Source of the DNA: Pseudonocardiaceae bacterium YIM PH 21723
GTDB lineage: Bacteria; Actinomycetota; Actinomycetes; Mycobacteriales; Pseudonocardiaceae
DNA: 34,220 bases
NCBI GenBank assembly: GCA_003600225.1
Contig: QZFT01000073.1
Coordinates: forward strand, 1-34,220
Direction: 5' to 3'
Shown: positions 23,195-30,008 of the stretch, one piece after another
How the letters are laid out: the number at the start of each line of letters is the position of its first letter
Numbering within the stretch: the first letter of the stretch is position 1
The notes under the pieces: generated by a model
Told to the model about the DNA's origin: nothing
The model's database searches: none
Seen by the model: only the letters and a program-made list of their open reading frames with translations
Made by a program: the position numbers and the translations under genes

Positions 23195-23725
23195 TTACGC
23201 CAGTGCGGCTTCCGTCTCCAGGGTGACCGCTGCGGCGAAAACCACACCCGCGATGCGCAGCACCTCGTGCACGGTGTCCCGGGAGGCGCCGGCGGCGCGG
23301 ATGGCCTTCTCGTGGCCTTCCAGGCACACGCTGCAGCCGTTGATCGCGCTGACCGCGAGGGCCCACAGCTCGAAGTCGAGCTTGTCGACGCCGGGCTTGC
23401 CGATCACGTGCATCCGCAGGCGCGCGGGCAGGTTGTTGTACTCGTCGTCGCCGATGAGGTGCTTGGCGCGGTAGTAGATGTTGTTCATCGAGGTGATCGA
23501 GGCGGCCGCCTTGGCCGCGTCGAACGCCTCCGCGCTCAGGTGACCCTTGGCGTCCTCGGCCAGCTCGGCCAGCAGCTGCGCGTTGCGGGCGGTGGCCGCG
23601 GCGGCGATCACCGTGCCCCACGTCTGCTGAGGGGTGAGCGTAGAGGTGCCGATGACCGTGCCCAGGTTGAGCTTGGTGTCCTTGGCGTAGTCCGGCAGCG
23701 CCTTCTTGATGTTGTCGAGCGACAT
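23195..23725 (-). CDS. ahpD: Alkyl hydroperoxide reductase AhpD
   Basis: A 176-aa thiol-disulfide protein that, in mycobacteria, re-reduces AhpC with lipoamide-linked electrons. The catalytic motif is NGCSVCLEGHEKAIR with Cys131, Cys134 and His138, preceded by the proton-relay Glu119 in DFELWALAVSAING. Length and N-terminus (MSLDNIKKALPDYAKDTKLN) match AhpD. ATG 23725 follows the ahpC stop codon directly, so the two are translated together. Confidence 0.96.
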   Translation of the reverse strand: MSLDNIKKALPDYAKDTKLNLGTVIGTSTLTPQQTWGTVIAAAATARNAQLLAELAEDAKGHLSAEAFDAAKAAASITSMNNIYYRAKHLIGDDEYNNLPARLRMHVIGKPGVDKLDFELWALAVSAINGCSVCLEGHEKAIRAAGASRDTVHEVLRIAGVVFAAAVTLETEAALA

Positions 23726-24280
23726 TTACGCCTCGACCAGCAGCTTGTTGACGTCCAGGGTCTCGCCGCCCTTGTTCCAGTTGCACGGGCACAGCTCGTC
23801 GGTCTGCAGCGCGTCCAGCACCCGCAGCACCTCGGAGACGTTGCGGCCCACGGAACCGGCGGTGACCATGGCGAACTGGACGACGTTGTCCGGGTCGACG
23901 ATGAAGGTGGCGCGCTGCGCGACGCCGTCCTCGCCCAGGATGCCGGCGGCCTCGGTCAGCTCACGCTTGACGTCGGACAGCATCGGGAAGGGCAGGTCAC
24001 GCAGGTCGGCGTGGTTCTTGCGCCAGGCGAAGTGCACGAACTCGTTGTCCACGGAGGCGCCGAGCACCTGCGCGTCACGGTCGGCGAAGTCCTCGTTGAG
24101 GCGGCCGAACTCGGCGATCTCGGTCGGGCAGATGAAGGTGAAGTCCTTCGGCCAGAAGAAGACGACCCGCCACTTGCCCTCGTACGACTTGTGGTCGATG
24201 GTCTCGAACGCCTTGTCGGCATCCAGGGAGACGACGGCGGTGAGCGAGTACTCCGGGAACTGGTCCCCGACGGAAAGCAT
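23726..24280 (-). CDS. ahpC: Alkyl hydroperoxide reductase AhpC (peroxiredoxin)
   Basis: A 184-aa two-Cys peroxiredoxin that reduces hydrogen peroxide, organic peroxides and peroxynitrite in the cytoplasm. Peroxidatic Cys51 is in FTFICPTE, and the C-terminal TDELCPCNWNKGG holds Cys164 and Cys166, the CPC pair of mycobacterial AhpC, which works with AhpD. ATG 24280 is preceded by GAGGAGC. It is divergent from a LysR gene with OxyR features, which probably controls the ahpCD operon in response to peroxide. Confidence 0.97.
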   Translation of the reverse strand: MLSVGDQFPEYSLTAVVSLDADKAFETIDHKSYEGKWRVVFFWPKDFTFICPTEIAEFGRLNEDFADRDAQVLGASVDNEFVHFAWRKNHADLRDLPFPMLSDVKRELTEAAGILGEDGVAQRATFIVDPDNVVQFAMVTAGSVGRNVSEVLRVLDALQTDELCPCNWNKGGETLDVNKLLVEA

Positions 24281-24377
24281 GCTTGCTTGCTCCTCTAGAT
24301 CATCACGATGGGCGTGACCAGTCTTTCGATGGCCGATTGATAAGAGAAATAAGCCGCCTTGGCTAGAGTTATCGGCT
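24281..24377. promoter_or_regulatory. Divergent ahpC/oxyR control region
   Basis: This 97-nt region must bind OxyR. It contains an AT-rich core TTGATAAGAGAAATAAG (24336-24352 region) in otherwise GC-rich DNA, and GCCGAT and ATCGGC flank it in inverted orientation. TAGAGT at 24364-24369 is a possible -10 for oxyR, 8 nt from its GTG start. Confidence 0.5.
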
Positions 24378-25319
24378 GTGCGTATCAATGCCGCCGATCT
24401 TCGGCTGTCCCAGTTGCGCGCGTATCTGGCCGTGGCGGAGTATCTGCACTTCAGCCAGGCCGCATCCGCCCTCGGCGTCTCCCAGCCCACCCTCTCCGGG
24501 GCCATCGCGGCGTTGGAGGAGACGCTCGGAACCAGGCTCGTGGAGCGCACGACGCGCAGGGTGATGCTGACCACCGCCGGCGAGCGGCTGGTGGCCCGCG
24601 CCCGCGCCGTGCTGGATGCCGTTGATGCTCTGGTCGACGAGGCGGCGGCCGCCGGACGGCCGTTCAGCGGGACTCTGCGGCTGGGCATCATTCCCACCGT
24701 CGCGCCCTATCTGCTGCCGGTCCTGCTGCGTGGCCTCCGGGAGTCCTATGTGGACCTGGAGATCGAGGTGCACGAGGAGCAGACCGGTTCGCTGCTGGAG
24801 GGGCTCAACGCCGGGCGCCTGGATGTCGGGCTGCTGGCGTTGCCCACCGAGTTGCGTGGGCTGGCCGAGATCCCGCTGTACGACGAGGATTTCGTGCTGG
24901 TCACCCACGACCGGCATCCGATGGCCGGCCGGGAGACGGTCGCCGGCGTCGAGTTCGGCGACGGTCCGGTGCTGCTGCTGGAGGAGGGGCACTGCCTGCG
25001 GGACCAGGCCCTGGACATCTGCCGGGAGACCAGCGCCCGGGTGGGTACCGCGACGCGGGCGGCCAGCCTGACCACCCTGGTGCAGCTGGTGGCCGCCGGA
25101 CTGGGGATCACGCTGCTGCCCAGGACCGCGGTCGCCGTGGAGACGACGCAGACCGGGCTTTCGGTGAGCCGATTCGTGGATCCGGCACCCAGTAGAAGGA
25201 TCGGCCTTGTTTTCCGGGAGAGTTCCGGCAGGTCGAGCGAATTCTCGTTGGTGGGTAAGCGTCTTGCGGAAGTCATCGGCGAATCCGCGTTGCCGGTACG
25301 AGTTCCGGCAATTGCCTGA
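24378..25319 (+). CDS. oxyR: LysR-family peroxide sensor OxyR
   Basis: A 313-aa LysR-type regulator. The N-terminal winged helix-turn-helix reads LSQLRAYLAVAEYLHFSQAA then LGVSQPTLSGAIAALEETLG (about residues 10-50). The effector domain has EEGHCLRDQALDICRE with Cys206 and Cys215, nine residues apart like the redox pair of OxyR, which forms a disulfide with peroxide. Position divergent from ahpC supports the call. GTG 24378 has no Shine-Dalgarno sequence, so translation is probably leaderless. Confidence 0.92.
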   Translation: MRINAADLRLSQLRAYLAVAEYLHFSQAASALGVSQPTLSGAIAALEETLGTRLVERTTRRVMLTTAGERLVARARAVLDAVDALVDEAAAAGRPFSGTLRLGIIPTVAPYLLPVLLRGLRESYVDLEIEVHEEQTGSLLEGLNAGRLDVGLLALPTELRGLAEIPLYDEDFVLVTHDRHPMAGRETVAGVEFGDGPVLLLEEGHCLRDQALDICRETSARVGTATRAASLTTLVQLVAAGLGITLLPRTAVAVETTQTGLSVSRFVDPAPSRRIGLVFRESSGRSSEFSLVGKRLAEVIGESALPVRVPAIA

Positions 25320-25419
25320 TCGAGTGAACAGACTTTCACGAATTTGCTTTTCGATTAGATCAAACGATAGCTTCGCGCCACCTAATCTTCTGCTTCACCC
25401 GAATGGGCGGTACAGATTC
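25320..25419 (+). promoter_or_regulatory. Upstream region of the LANTG protein gene
   Basis: A locally AT-rich 100-nt stretch. TAATCT at 25383-25388 is a plausible -10, giving a leader of about 25 nt. No -35 box or operator is obvious. Confidence 0.35.
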
Positions 25420-26085
25420 ATGTCGAAGACGATTCTTCGCAAGACCGGGGCAGGCCTGCTCGGCACCGCTGCGCTGACTGTCGCGCTGAGCGGAGTCGCC
25501 TCGGCCGCCGAAGACCACGATCTCGGTCCGAACTCCGGGGGCAGCGTGGAAAGCACCGCTGACGGCACCGAGCAGCGCGAGGCGCTGGACGACCAGCCTG
25601 CTTTCGTCGAGCCCCAGGTCGACCTGCACGCCAACGCGGGCGAGAACAACGACGGCTACGCGAACGCCGGGGACAACAACACCGGCAACATCAACGCCGG
25701 AGATCACAACGTGGGTAACGGCAACGCCGGCGACTACAACGTGGGCAACGCCAACGCGGGTACCGAGAACTGCGGAAACGCGAACGCCGGTACCGGAAAC
25801 GTGGGCAACGCGCAGGTGGGCGACAACACCCAGCACGCGCACGGCCGGGCCACCGAGGGCTGCCTGAGCGAGGGCGAGACCCCCGAGGTCCCGCCGTCGG
25901 GCAACACCGAGACCCCGCCGGCTCAGACCCCGCAGACCCCGACCCCGCAGGCCACCCCGCCGAAGCTGGCGAACACCGGTGTCGAGGTGCTGCCGGTGGC
26001 CGCCCTGGGTGCCGCGCTGGTCGGCTGGGGCGCCGTGGGCGTGGCGGCCACCCGCCGCCGCAAGACCGCTTCCGCAGTGAACTAA
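25420..26085 (+). CDS. LANTG wall-anchored protein with Asn/Gly decapeptide repeats
   Basis: A 221-aa secreted surface protein. It has a signal peptide (LRKTGAGLLGTAALTVALSG, cleavage near VASA-AED, residue 29), an acidic segment, then six decapeptide repeats of the form x-N-A-G-x-x-N-x-G-N (residues 71-130). A Pro/Thr-rich stalk (about 152-181) leads to the sortase motif LANTG (183-187), a hydrophobic helix and the basic tail TRRRK. LAxTG is recognised by class E sortases of actinobacteria. The repeats recall the NxGxxN repeats of mycobacterial PPE-MPTR proteins and may form a beta-helix. Two Cys (118 and 148) are present. The frame is open upstream to 25207, but the signal peptide fixes the start. 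Function unknown. Confidence 0.85.
   Translation: MSKTILRKTGAGLLGTAALTVALSGVASAAEDHDLGPNSGGSVESTADGTEQREALDDQPAFVEPQVDLHANAGENNDGYANAGDNNTGNINAGDHNVGNGNAGDYNVGNANAGTENCGNANAGTGNVGNAQVGDNTQHAHGRATEGCLSEGETPEVPPSGNTETPPAQTPQTPTPQATPPKLANTGVEVLPVAALGAALVGWGAVGVAATRRRKTASAVN
25630..25809 (+). repeat. Six 30-bp coding repeats (decapeptide ANAGxxNxGN)
   Basis: Six consecutive 30-nt units encode ANAGENNDGY, ANAGDNNTGN, INAGDHNVGN, GNAGDYNVGN, ANAGTENCGN and ANAGTGNVGN. The units differ at variable positions at DNA level, so this is an old, selected repeat rather than a fresh expansion. Confidence 0.85.
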
Positions 26086-26131
26086 CTGCACAGAGTTCGA
26101 CGCGCTCATTGCTCCCAGCGTCACTGTGAAG

Positions 26132-26166
26132 GTGGGCCATCCCCGTGCTTGGGGGTGGCCCATTTT
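26132..26166 (+). terminator. Terminator of the LANTG protein gene
   Basis: TGGGCCATCCCC pairs with GGGGGTGGCCCA (one G-T wobble) around a 6-nt loop, followed by TTTT. It looks like a classical intrinsic terminator. Confidence 0.8.
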
Positions 26167-26169
26167 CCT

Positions 26170-26222
26170 GCAGTAAGGGTGCCCTTTACTGCGTTGGGCG
26201 CAGGATGGGTGCCCTTCACTGC
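26170..26222. repeat. Palindrome elements of the GGTGCCCTTCACTGC family
   Basis: A 23-nt near-palindrome (26170-26192) starting GCAGTAAGGG is followed by a second half-element GGGTGCCCTTCACTGC (26207-26222). The same core forms the arms of the terminators at 2143 and 9279. Confidence 0.6.
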
Positions 26223-26499
26223 ATGCGCTCACCCATTTGTGCGGTGGTGATCTACATTGGGCCCGCAAGAGTTGAACTTCGATTATTTCCGTGGTCCTCA
26301 GTGCATTAATGGACCAAGATCACCCTATGGAATGACGCCTGATTCGGTGTAGTCACGGATGAATATCAACTGATCGCGATCATTTTATTTCGAGACCGGT
26401 CAGGTTCGTTCGGCATGAGGAATGGTCGCGCGGCGAAACTCCTCCTAATGTCTCCGGCGCTCCCACGTCGAGATCTTGTCGAACGGACGGTGACCGTCA

Positions 26500-27663
26500 A
26501 TGTCGAAATCCATGGCGCGACGATTGGCAACAGGGGCCCTGGGGTCCGTAGCACTCATGGCGACCGCGGCCGGCCTGGCGGTGGCGAACGGTACCGAGTT
26601 CGACCAACTGGGCTCCAGCTTCTTCAGTGCCGACTACGAACGCGGCCACGACTGCTGCGGCGTGAACACCGGCTGGGGCAACGCGGGCAACGGGAACTCG
26701 GGCTTCGCCAACGCCGGTAACTGGAACAGCGGCATCGCCAACTCGGGCTGGGGCAACGTCGGCGGAGCCAACGCCGGTGGTAGCTCGTGTGGCTGCGGCC
26801 AGGGTCCTGGTGGCGGCGGTGGCGGTGGGAACCCGGGTGGACCCGGCGGTGGCGGTGGCGGTGGGAACCCGGGCGGTCCCGGAGGGCCTGGCGGTCCCGG
26901 TGGACCTGGTGGACCTGGCGGTCCCGGTGGACCTGGTGAGCCCGGTGGGCCCGGTGGACCTGGCGGGCCCGGTACTCCGGGCGGCCCCGGTACTCCGGGT
27001 GTGCCTGGCACTCCTGGTGGTCCGGGTACCCCTGGCGGCCCCGGTACGCCGGGTGGTCCTGGTACTCCTGGTGGCCCCGGTACTCCTGGTGGTCCTGGTA
27101 CGCCTGGTGGCCCCGGTACGCCTGGTGGTCCTGGTACGCCGGGCGGTCCTGGTACCCCCGGTGGTCCTGGTACTCCTGGTGGCCCCGGTACGCCTGGTGG
27201 TCCTGGCACTCCTGGTGGCCCCGGTACGCCTGGTGGTCCTGGTACTCCTGGTGGCCCCGGTACCCCCGGCGGCCCGGGTACTCCTGGTGGTCCTGGTACG
27301 CCGGGTGGTCCTGGTACTCCTGGTGGCCCCGGTACGCCTGGTGGACCTGGCACTCCCGGCGAGCCCGGTACGCCGGGTGGCCCGGGTACTCCCGGTACCC
27401 CCGGCACTCCTGGCGGGCCTGGCACTCCGGGTGGCCCGGGCGGCTCCGGCGGTGGTTCTGGCGGCGGCAACGGTTCCGGCGGCAATGGCGGCGGCGGTTC
27501 CGGCTCGAACGGCGGCAGCGGCAACAACGGATCGGCCGGTCAGGGCAACAACCTGGCCAGCACCGGTGAGGATGTCCTGATGTTCACGCTGATGGGCGCG
27601 GCCGCGGTGGGCAGTGGCCTGCTGATGGTCCGCGCGAGCAGGCGCAGGCGAACCGAATCCTGA
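26500..27663 (+). CDS. Collagen-like LASTG wall-anchored surface protein
   Basis: A 387-aa secreted protein. A signal peptide (residues 1 to about 29, ending AGLAVA) is followed by a Cys-containing segment (Cys52, Cys53) and about four Asn/Gly decapeptide repeats (58-96) like those of the preceding LANTG protein. After Cys97 and Cys99 come glycine-rich [10 protein letters not shown] blocks, then a long Gly-X-Pro tract dominated by (GGP-GTP) units to about residue 310. A Gly/Ser/Asn-rich stretch leads to LASTG (about 352-356), a hydrophobic helix and RRRR tail. Glycine at every third position with Pro in the third place is what a collagen triple helix needs. Wall anchoring by a class E sortase is inferred; none is in the window. 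ATG 26500 follows a weak GGACGG. Confidence 0.85.
   Translation: MSKSMARRLATGALGSVALMATAAGLAVANGTEFDQLGSSFFSADYERGHDCCGVNTGWGNAGNGNSGFANAGNWNSGIANSGWGNVGGANAGGSSCGCGQGPGGGGGGGNPGGPGGGGGGGNPGGPGGPGGPGGPGGPGGPGGPGEPGGPGGPGGPGTPGGPGTPGVPGTPGGPGTPGGPGTPGGPGTPGGPGTPGGPGTPGGPGTPGGPGTPGGPGTPGGPGTPGGPGTPGGPGTPGGPGTPGGPGTPGGPGTPGGPGTPGGPGTPGGPGTPGGPGTPGGPGTPGEPGTPGGPGTPGTPGTPGGPGTPGGPGGSGGGSGGGNGSGGNGGGGSGSNGGSGNNGSAGQGNNLASTGEDVLMFTLMGAAAVGSGLLMVRASRRRRTES
26965..27435 (+). repeat. About 26 tandem 18-bp units encoding GGPGTP
   Basis: The 18-nt unit is close to GGTGGTCCTGGTACTCCT and varies mainly at third codon positions (CCT/CCC/CCG, ACT/ACG/ACC). A few units carry substitutions (GVP, GEP and GTP in place of GGP). 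Unit number may differ between strains through slippage or recombination. Confidence 0.85.
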
Positions 27664-27679
27664 CGCGGCGCAGATAAAT

Positions 27680-27724
27680 GCGACCAGGTTCCCGTGGGTG
27701 CGCGTTCCGCGGGTACCTGGTCGC
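27680..27724 (+). terminator. Terminator of the collagen-like gene
   Basis: GCGACCAGGTTCCCG (27680-27694) pairs with 27710-27724 with a single mismatch around a 15-nt loop, 17 nt past the stop codon. Confidence 0.75.
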
Positions 27725-28067
27725 TCTGCGTAACCGCTGGATCACTGTAGCCCCGGATTCCGTTATGGCTCAACGCTCTTCGGCCAACCGGGTGTTGCTG
27801 TGATCCTGTCGTGACCTGATCCGGCCGCACCACTGTTGATCAGCAGTGATTGAGAGCTCAAGGTGAGCGGAGACGGGCCACTCGCCATGGGTGAGTGGCC
27901 CATCCGGTTCCGCAACACGAGGGAACTCCGGCGTGTCCCGCGCCGATTCCCCGGCCCGCGATCAGGTCCTGGCAGGGGTGGGGCCTTCGCGGGTTGTTAC
28001 GAGGGTGGCGTGGCCGCACGTGGGCGGCAAGCAGTTCCAGGAATTTCGAGGCGCTATCGGAGATTCG
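27725..28067. other. Intergenic region without recognised gene
   Basis: Between the collagen-like gene's terminator and the end of the convergent regulator gene. Only a 9-bp hairpin GGGCCACTC/GAGTGGCCC (27875-27883 with 27893-27901) stands out; it could terminate the minus-strand regulator transcript, though it lies 167 nt past that stop. Open frames here have no ribosome binding site and no recognisable content. Confidence 0.4.
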
Positions 28068-29057
28068 CTAGGAGAAAAGGTCCACGGTGGCCATGCCCCG
28101 CTCGGTCTGCTGCACCCGGACGCGCTTGCCGACCCGGACACGCTCGATCAGGCCGGCGTTCTCCAGCTGATCACAGTGGTACGAGGCGGTGTTCGGCGCG
28201 CACTGCACCCCGGTCGCCAGCTCGCCCATCGTCATCGGGGTGCTGGTCATCCGCAGGATCCCGGCGCGCAGCGGGCCGAGCAGCTCCGCCAGGTCGTCCT
28301 TCGTGGACGAGTGCTCCGCCTCGGCGTCGCTGACCGGATAGCCGACCCAGACCGAGTCGTCGAAGTACGGGGTGAAGATCCACGCGGTGCGGACGTTGAG
28401 CATCGGGATCAGCACCAGCGTCCGGCCGCCGATCTCGGCGTTCACCCCGTCCTCGGTGGGAAAGCTGGGGTGGAAGTGCAGGGTGTTCTCCCGCAGCTGG
28501 ATGTTCCGGGACAGCGAGCTCAGCAGCGGCCGCAGCCCGTCCCGGACCACCGCCTTGCCGATCCGCTCGGTCTCCCGCTCCAGCTTGCTGCTGGTCCGGG
28601 TCCACCGCTCGTGCAGGCTCTGCCAGGCCTGTTCCATGCACCCCGCGAAGCCCAGCATCCAGTTGTGCGGCCGCTCGGCCACCTTGCGCCAGTACTCGGT
28701 CGCCGGCAGATCGCCGTGCACCCGGTACAGGTCCTGACGCACCTGTTCGACGGGGGTGTCCCGGAGGACCTCCACGGCCGTCTCCACCCGGTCGACCGGA
28801 ATCGGGTTCGGCACCAGGGCGCAGTCCGGGACCAGCAGCCGGTTGCGCATGGACAGGGGCCGGATGAGCCCGGCGTGCTCGGGACTCAGGCCCGCCCGGA
28901 CGCGACCGTGCAGGCTGGTCGGCGCGGCGGGGGCGGTACGCCGATAGGCGGACAGCAGCAGGGAGATGGTGGTGGGCGTAGGGGTGACGGCCGCCTTGAT
29001 CCGCAAGCTGTTCAGATCACCCAGATCCAGGCTGAAACCGCGCGACCGCTCGGACAA
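28068..29057 (-). CDS. Winged-helix (ArsR-like) transcriptional regulator
   Basis: A 329-aa protein with a C-terminal winged helix: LGPLRAGILRMTSTPMTMGE, then CAPNTASYHCDQLENAGLIE and a basic wing RVRVGKRVRVQQTERG (about residues 262-325). The 250-residue N-terminal region has no recognised domain; it includes a Trp-rich central part. ArsR-like proteins with this large N-terminal part are common in actinobacteria, with unknown ligands. The start is TTG 29057, chosen because GAAGGGTG lies about seven bases upstream. It is divergent from the EspG-like gene. Confidence 0.75.
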   Translation of the reverse strand: MSERSRGFSLDLGDLNSLRIKAAVTPTPTTISLLLSAYRRTAPAAPTSLHGRVRAGLSPEHAGLIRPLSMRNRLLVPDCALVPNPIPVDRVETAVEVLRDTPVEQVRQDLYRVHGDLPATEYWRKVAERPHNWMLGFAGCMEQAWQSLHERWTRTSSKLERETERIGKAVVRDGLRPLLSSLSRNIQLRENTLHFHPSFPTEDGVNAEIGGRTLVLIPMLNVRTAWIFTPYFDDSVWVGYPVSDAEAEHSSTKDDLAELLGPLRAGILRMTSTPMTMGELATGVQCAPNTASYHCDQLENAGLIERVRVGKRVRVQQTERGMATVDLFS

Positions 29058-29282
29058 CTTTCACCCTTCTGGCGTGGCAATCCACCTGTTTGAACTATTA
29101 CTCTCGCAGTTACGGTGCGCTTCGGCTAGACCAGGAAGGCGCATGATTTCACCAGAATGGTGACTCCAAACGGGTGAACGCGCACTTGCTGGAGTTAACG
29201 TGCTCCAGTTGTTGCACTGGGTTGCTACGGTGTCGCAGACGGTGAAATTGATCAATACGCCCCCTGCGCTGAACGGCTCTTG
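29058..29282. promoter_or_regulatory. Divergent region between the regulator and EspG-like genes
   Basis: A dyad CTGGAG (29189-29194) and CTCCAG (29203-29208) with an 8-nt AT-containing centre is flanked by GCA/TGC, and a possible -10 TACGGT lies at 29226-29231 on the plus strand. The dyad just upstream would suit binding by the winged-helix protein. Confidence 0.4.
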
Positions 29283-29912
29283 ATGACTGACCAAAGGTCC
29301 ACATCGGACCCGCTGCTGTCCACTGTGGATTTCGAGGAGTGCTGGAACCGCTCTGCGGCAACGGAATTCCCCGAGGCGCTCATCGACGGTGAGTGGCGGG
29401 TCGAGGCGAGGCTCTCGCTGGAGCGCCCGGTGCGGGCGCTGCTCGGCGATCAGGGCGTGCTCGCCTCGCTGGACGCCGGGGCCCCGCAGGTGCGCCCCGC
29501 CGCGTTGGCCGATCTGGTCGGACTGGTCCGGGAGATCCCGGCGGTGTCGTTGACGCCGGTGACCATCGACACCGCGACGCTGGACGCCGCGGGCCAGGTG
29601 GCGGGTGGCAATCCGCGGGCCTTCGGCGATCACCTCATCCGGGCCGGCTACCGGGCCAGTGACGCCTTCGCGCTGGCCGAGCTGGCGGGCCGGGGCGGCT
29701 GGCGTGGCCGGTTCACCGTCGAGGCGAGGGATCGGGCGGGAACCTGGCGGCGCAGCCGTAGCGAAGTGGCCTTTCACGACATCTCTGTGGGCCGGGTCAT
29801 GCTCCGTCGCTCGATCGCCAGCACGATCATCACCTGCGGAACCGTCACAGGTCTGGTGGAGGCAATCGAAAACGTGGTCCACTGTCATCGCGAACGCCTG
29901 GCAAAAATGTGA
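29283..29912 (+). CDS. EspG-like (ESX secretion-associated) protein, tentative
   Basis: A 209-aa soluble protein. The opening LLSTVDFEECWNRSAATEFP resembles the EspG start pattern (LS-x-x-EFD-x-LWE), and the C-terminal part has VAFHDISVGRVMLRRS, like the terminal GR-containing strand of EspG proteins. EspG chaperones bind PE-PPE or related ESX substrates in the cytoplasm. No ESX core gene is adjacent, and 209 aa is short for the family (about 250-300), so the call is tentative. ATG 29283 is preceded directly by an in-frame TTG. GTCCACTGTGGAT lies at 29319-29331. Confidence 0.45.
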   Translation: MTDQRSTSDPLLSTVDFEECWNRSAATEFPEALIDGEWRVEARLSLERPVRALLGDQGVLASLDAGAPQVRPAALADLVGLVREIPAVSLTPVTIDTATLDAAGQVAGGNPRAFGDHLIRAGYRASDAFALAELAGRGGWRGRFTVEARDRAGTWRRSRSEVAFHDISVGRVMLRRSIASTIITCGTVTGLVEAIENVVHCHRERLAKM

Positions 29913-29934
29913 CCTAAGTCACCGTCACTGACGG
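29909..29934 (+). promoter_or_regulatory. Cluster of GTCAC boxes upstream of the L,D-transpeptidase gene
   Basis: GTGAC (29909-29913), GTCAC (29918-29922) and GTCAC (29924-29928) are packed together, about 80 nt before the start codon. GTCAC-type repeats resemble reported MtrA binding sites in actinobacteria, which occur upstream of cell-wall genes. The last box is also half of a small CCGTC/GACGG hairpin. Binding is inference. Confidence 0.3.
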
Positions 29935-30008
29935 CCAACTTTGCCATCCTGTCGGGTGTCCTACTTACGTAGCCCAACCTGCACGGGCGTGGATCTTGGG
30001 GGTGGCCA

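Larger units (their letters stand above)
26086..26499 (+). promoter_or_regulatory. Intergenic region between the two LAxTG genes
   Basis: No gene is seen in these 414 nt. After a terminator (26132-26166) come two copies of the GGTGCCCTT-ACTGC palindrome element (26170-26222). The section 26260-26400 is distinctly AT-rich for this genome and includes the perfect 12-nt palindrome TGATCGCGATCA (26371-26382), about 120 nt before the next start codon, a candidate operator. TGGTCC and GGACCA form a further short dyad near 26293-26318. Confidence 0.4.

Noticed and set aside
24281-24697. N-terminal extension of ahpC up to 24697
   Set aside because: Would cross the divergent promoter and overlap oxyR; AhpC proteins start at MLSVGD, and a Shine-Dalgarno sequence precedes ATG 24280.
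26965-27435. CRISPR array in the 18-bp repeat tract
   Set aside because: Units are contiguous, in frame and without spacers, and encode a regular Gly-X-Pro tract.
26634-27527. 297-codon open frame on the minus strand of pattern [12 protein letters not shown]
   Set aside because: It is the antisense reading of the GGPGTP repeats, which cannot contain stop codons; no start signal, and the plus-strand frame has signal peptide and sortase motif.
27540-27833. 97-codon minus-strand frame after the collagen-like gene
   Set aside because: Runs through the terminator stem and into the coding end of the collagen-like gene; no ribosome site or recognisable content.
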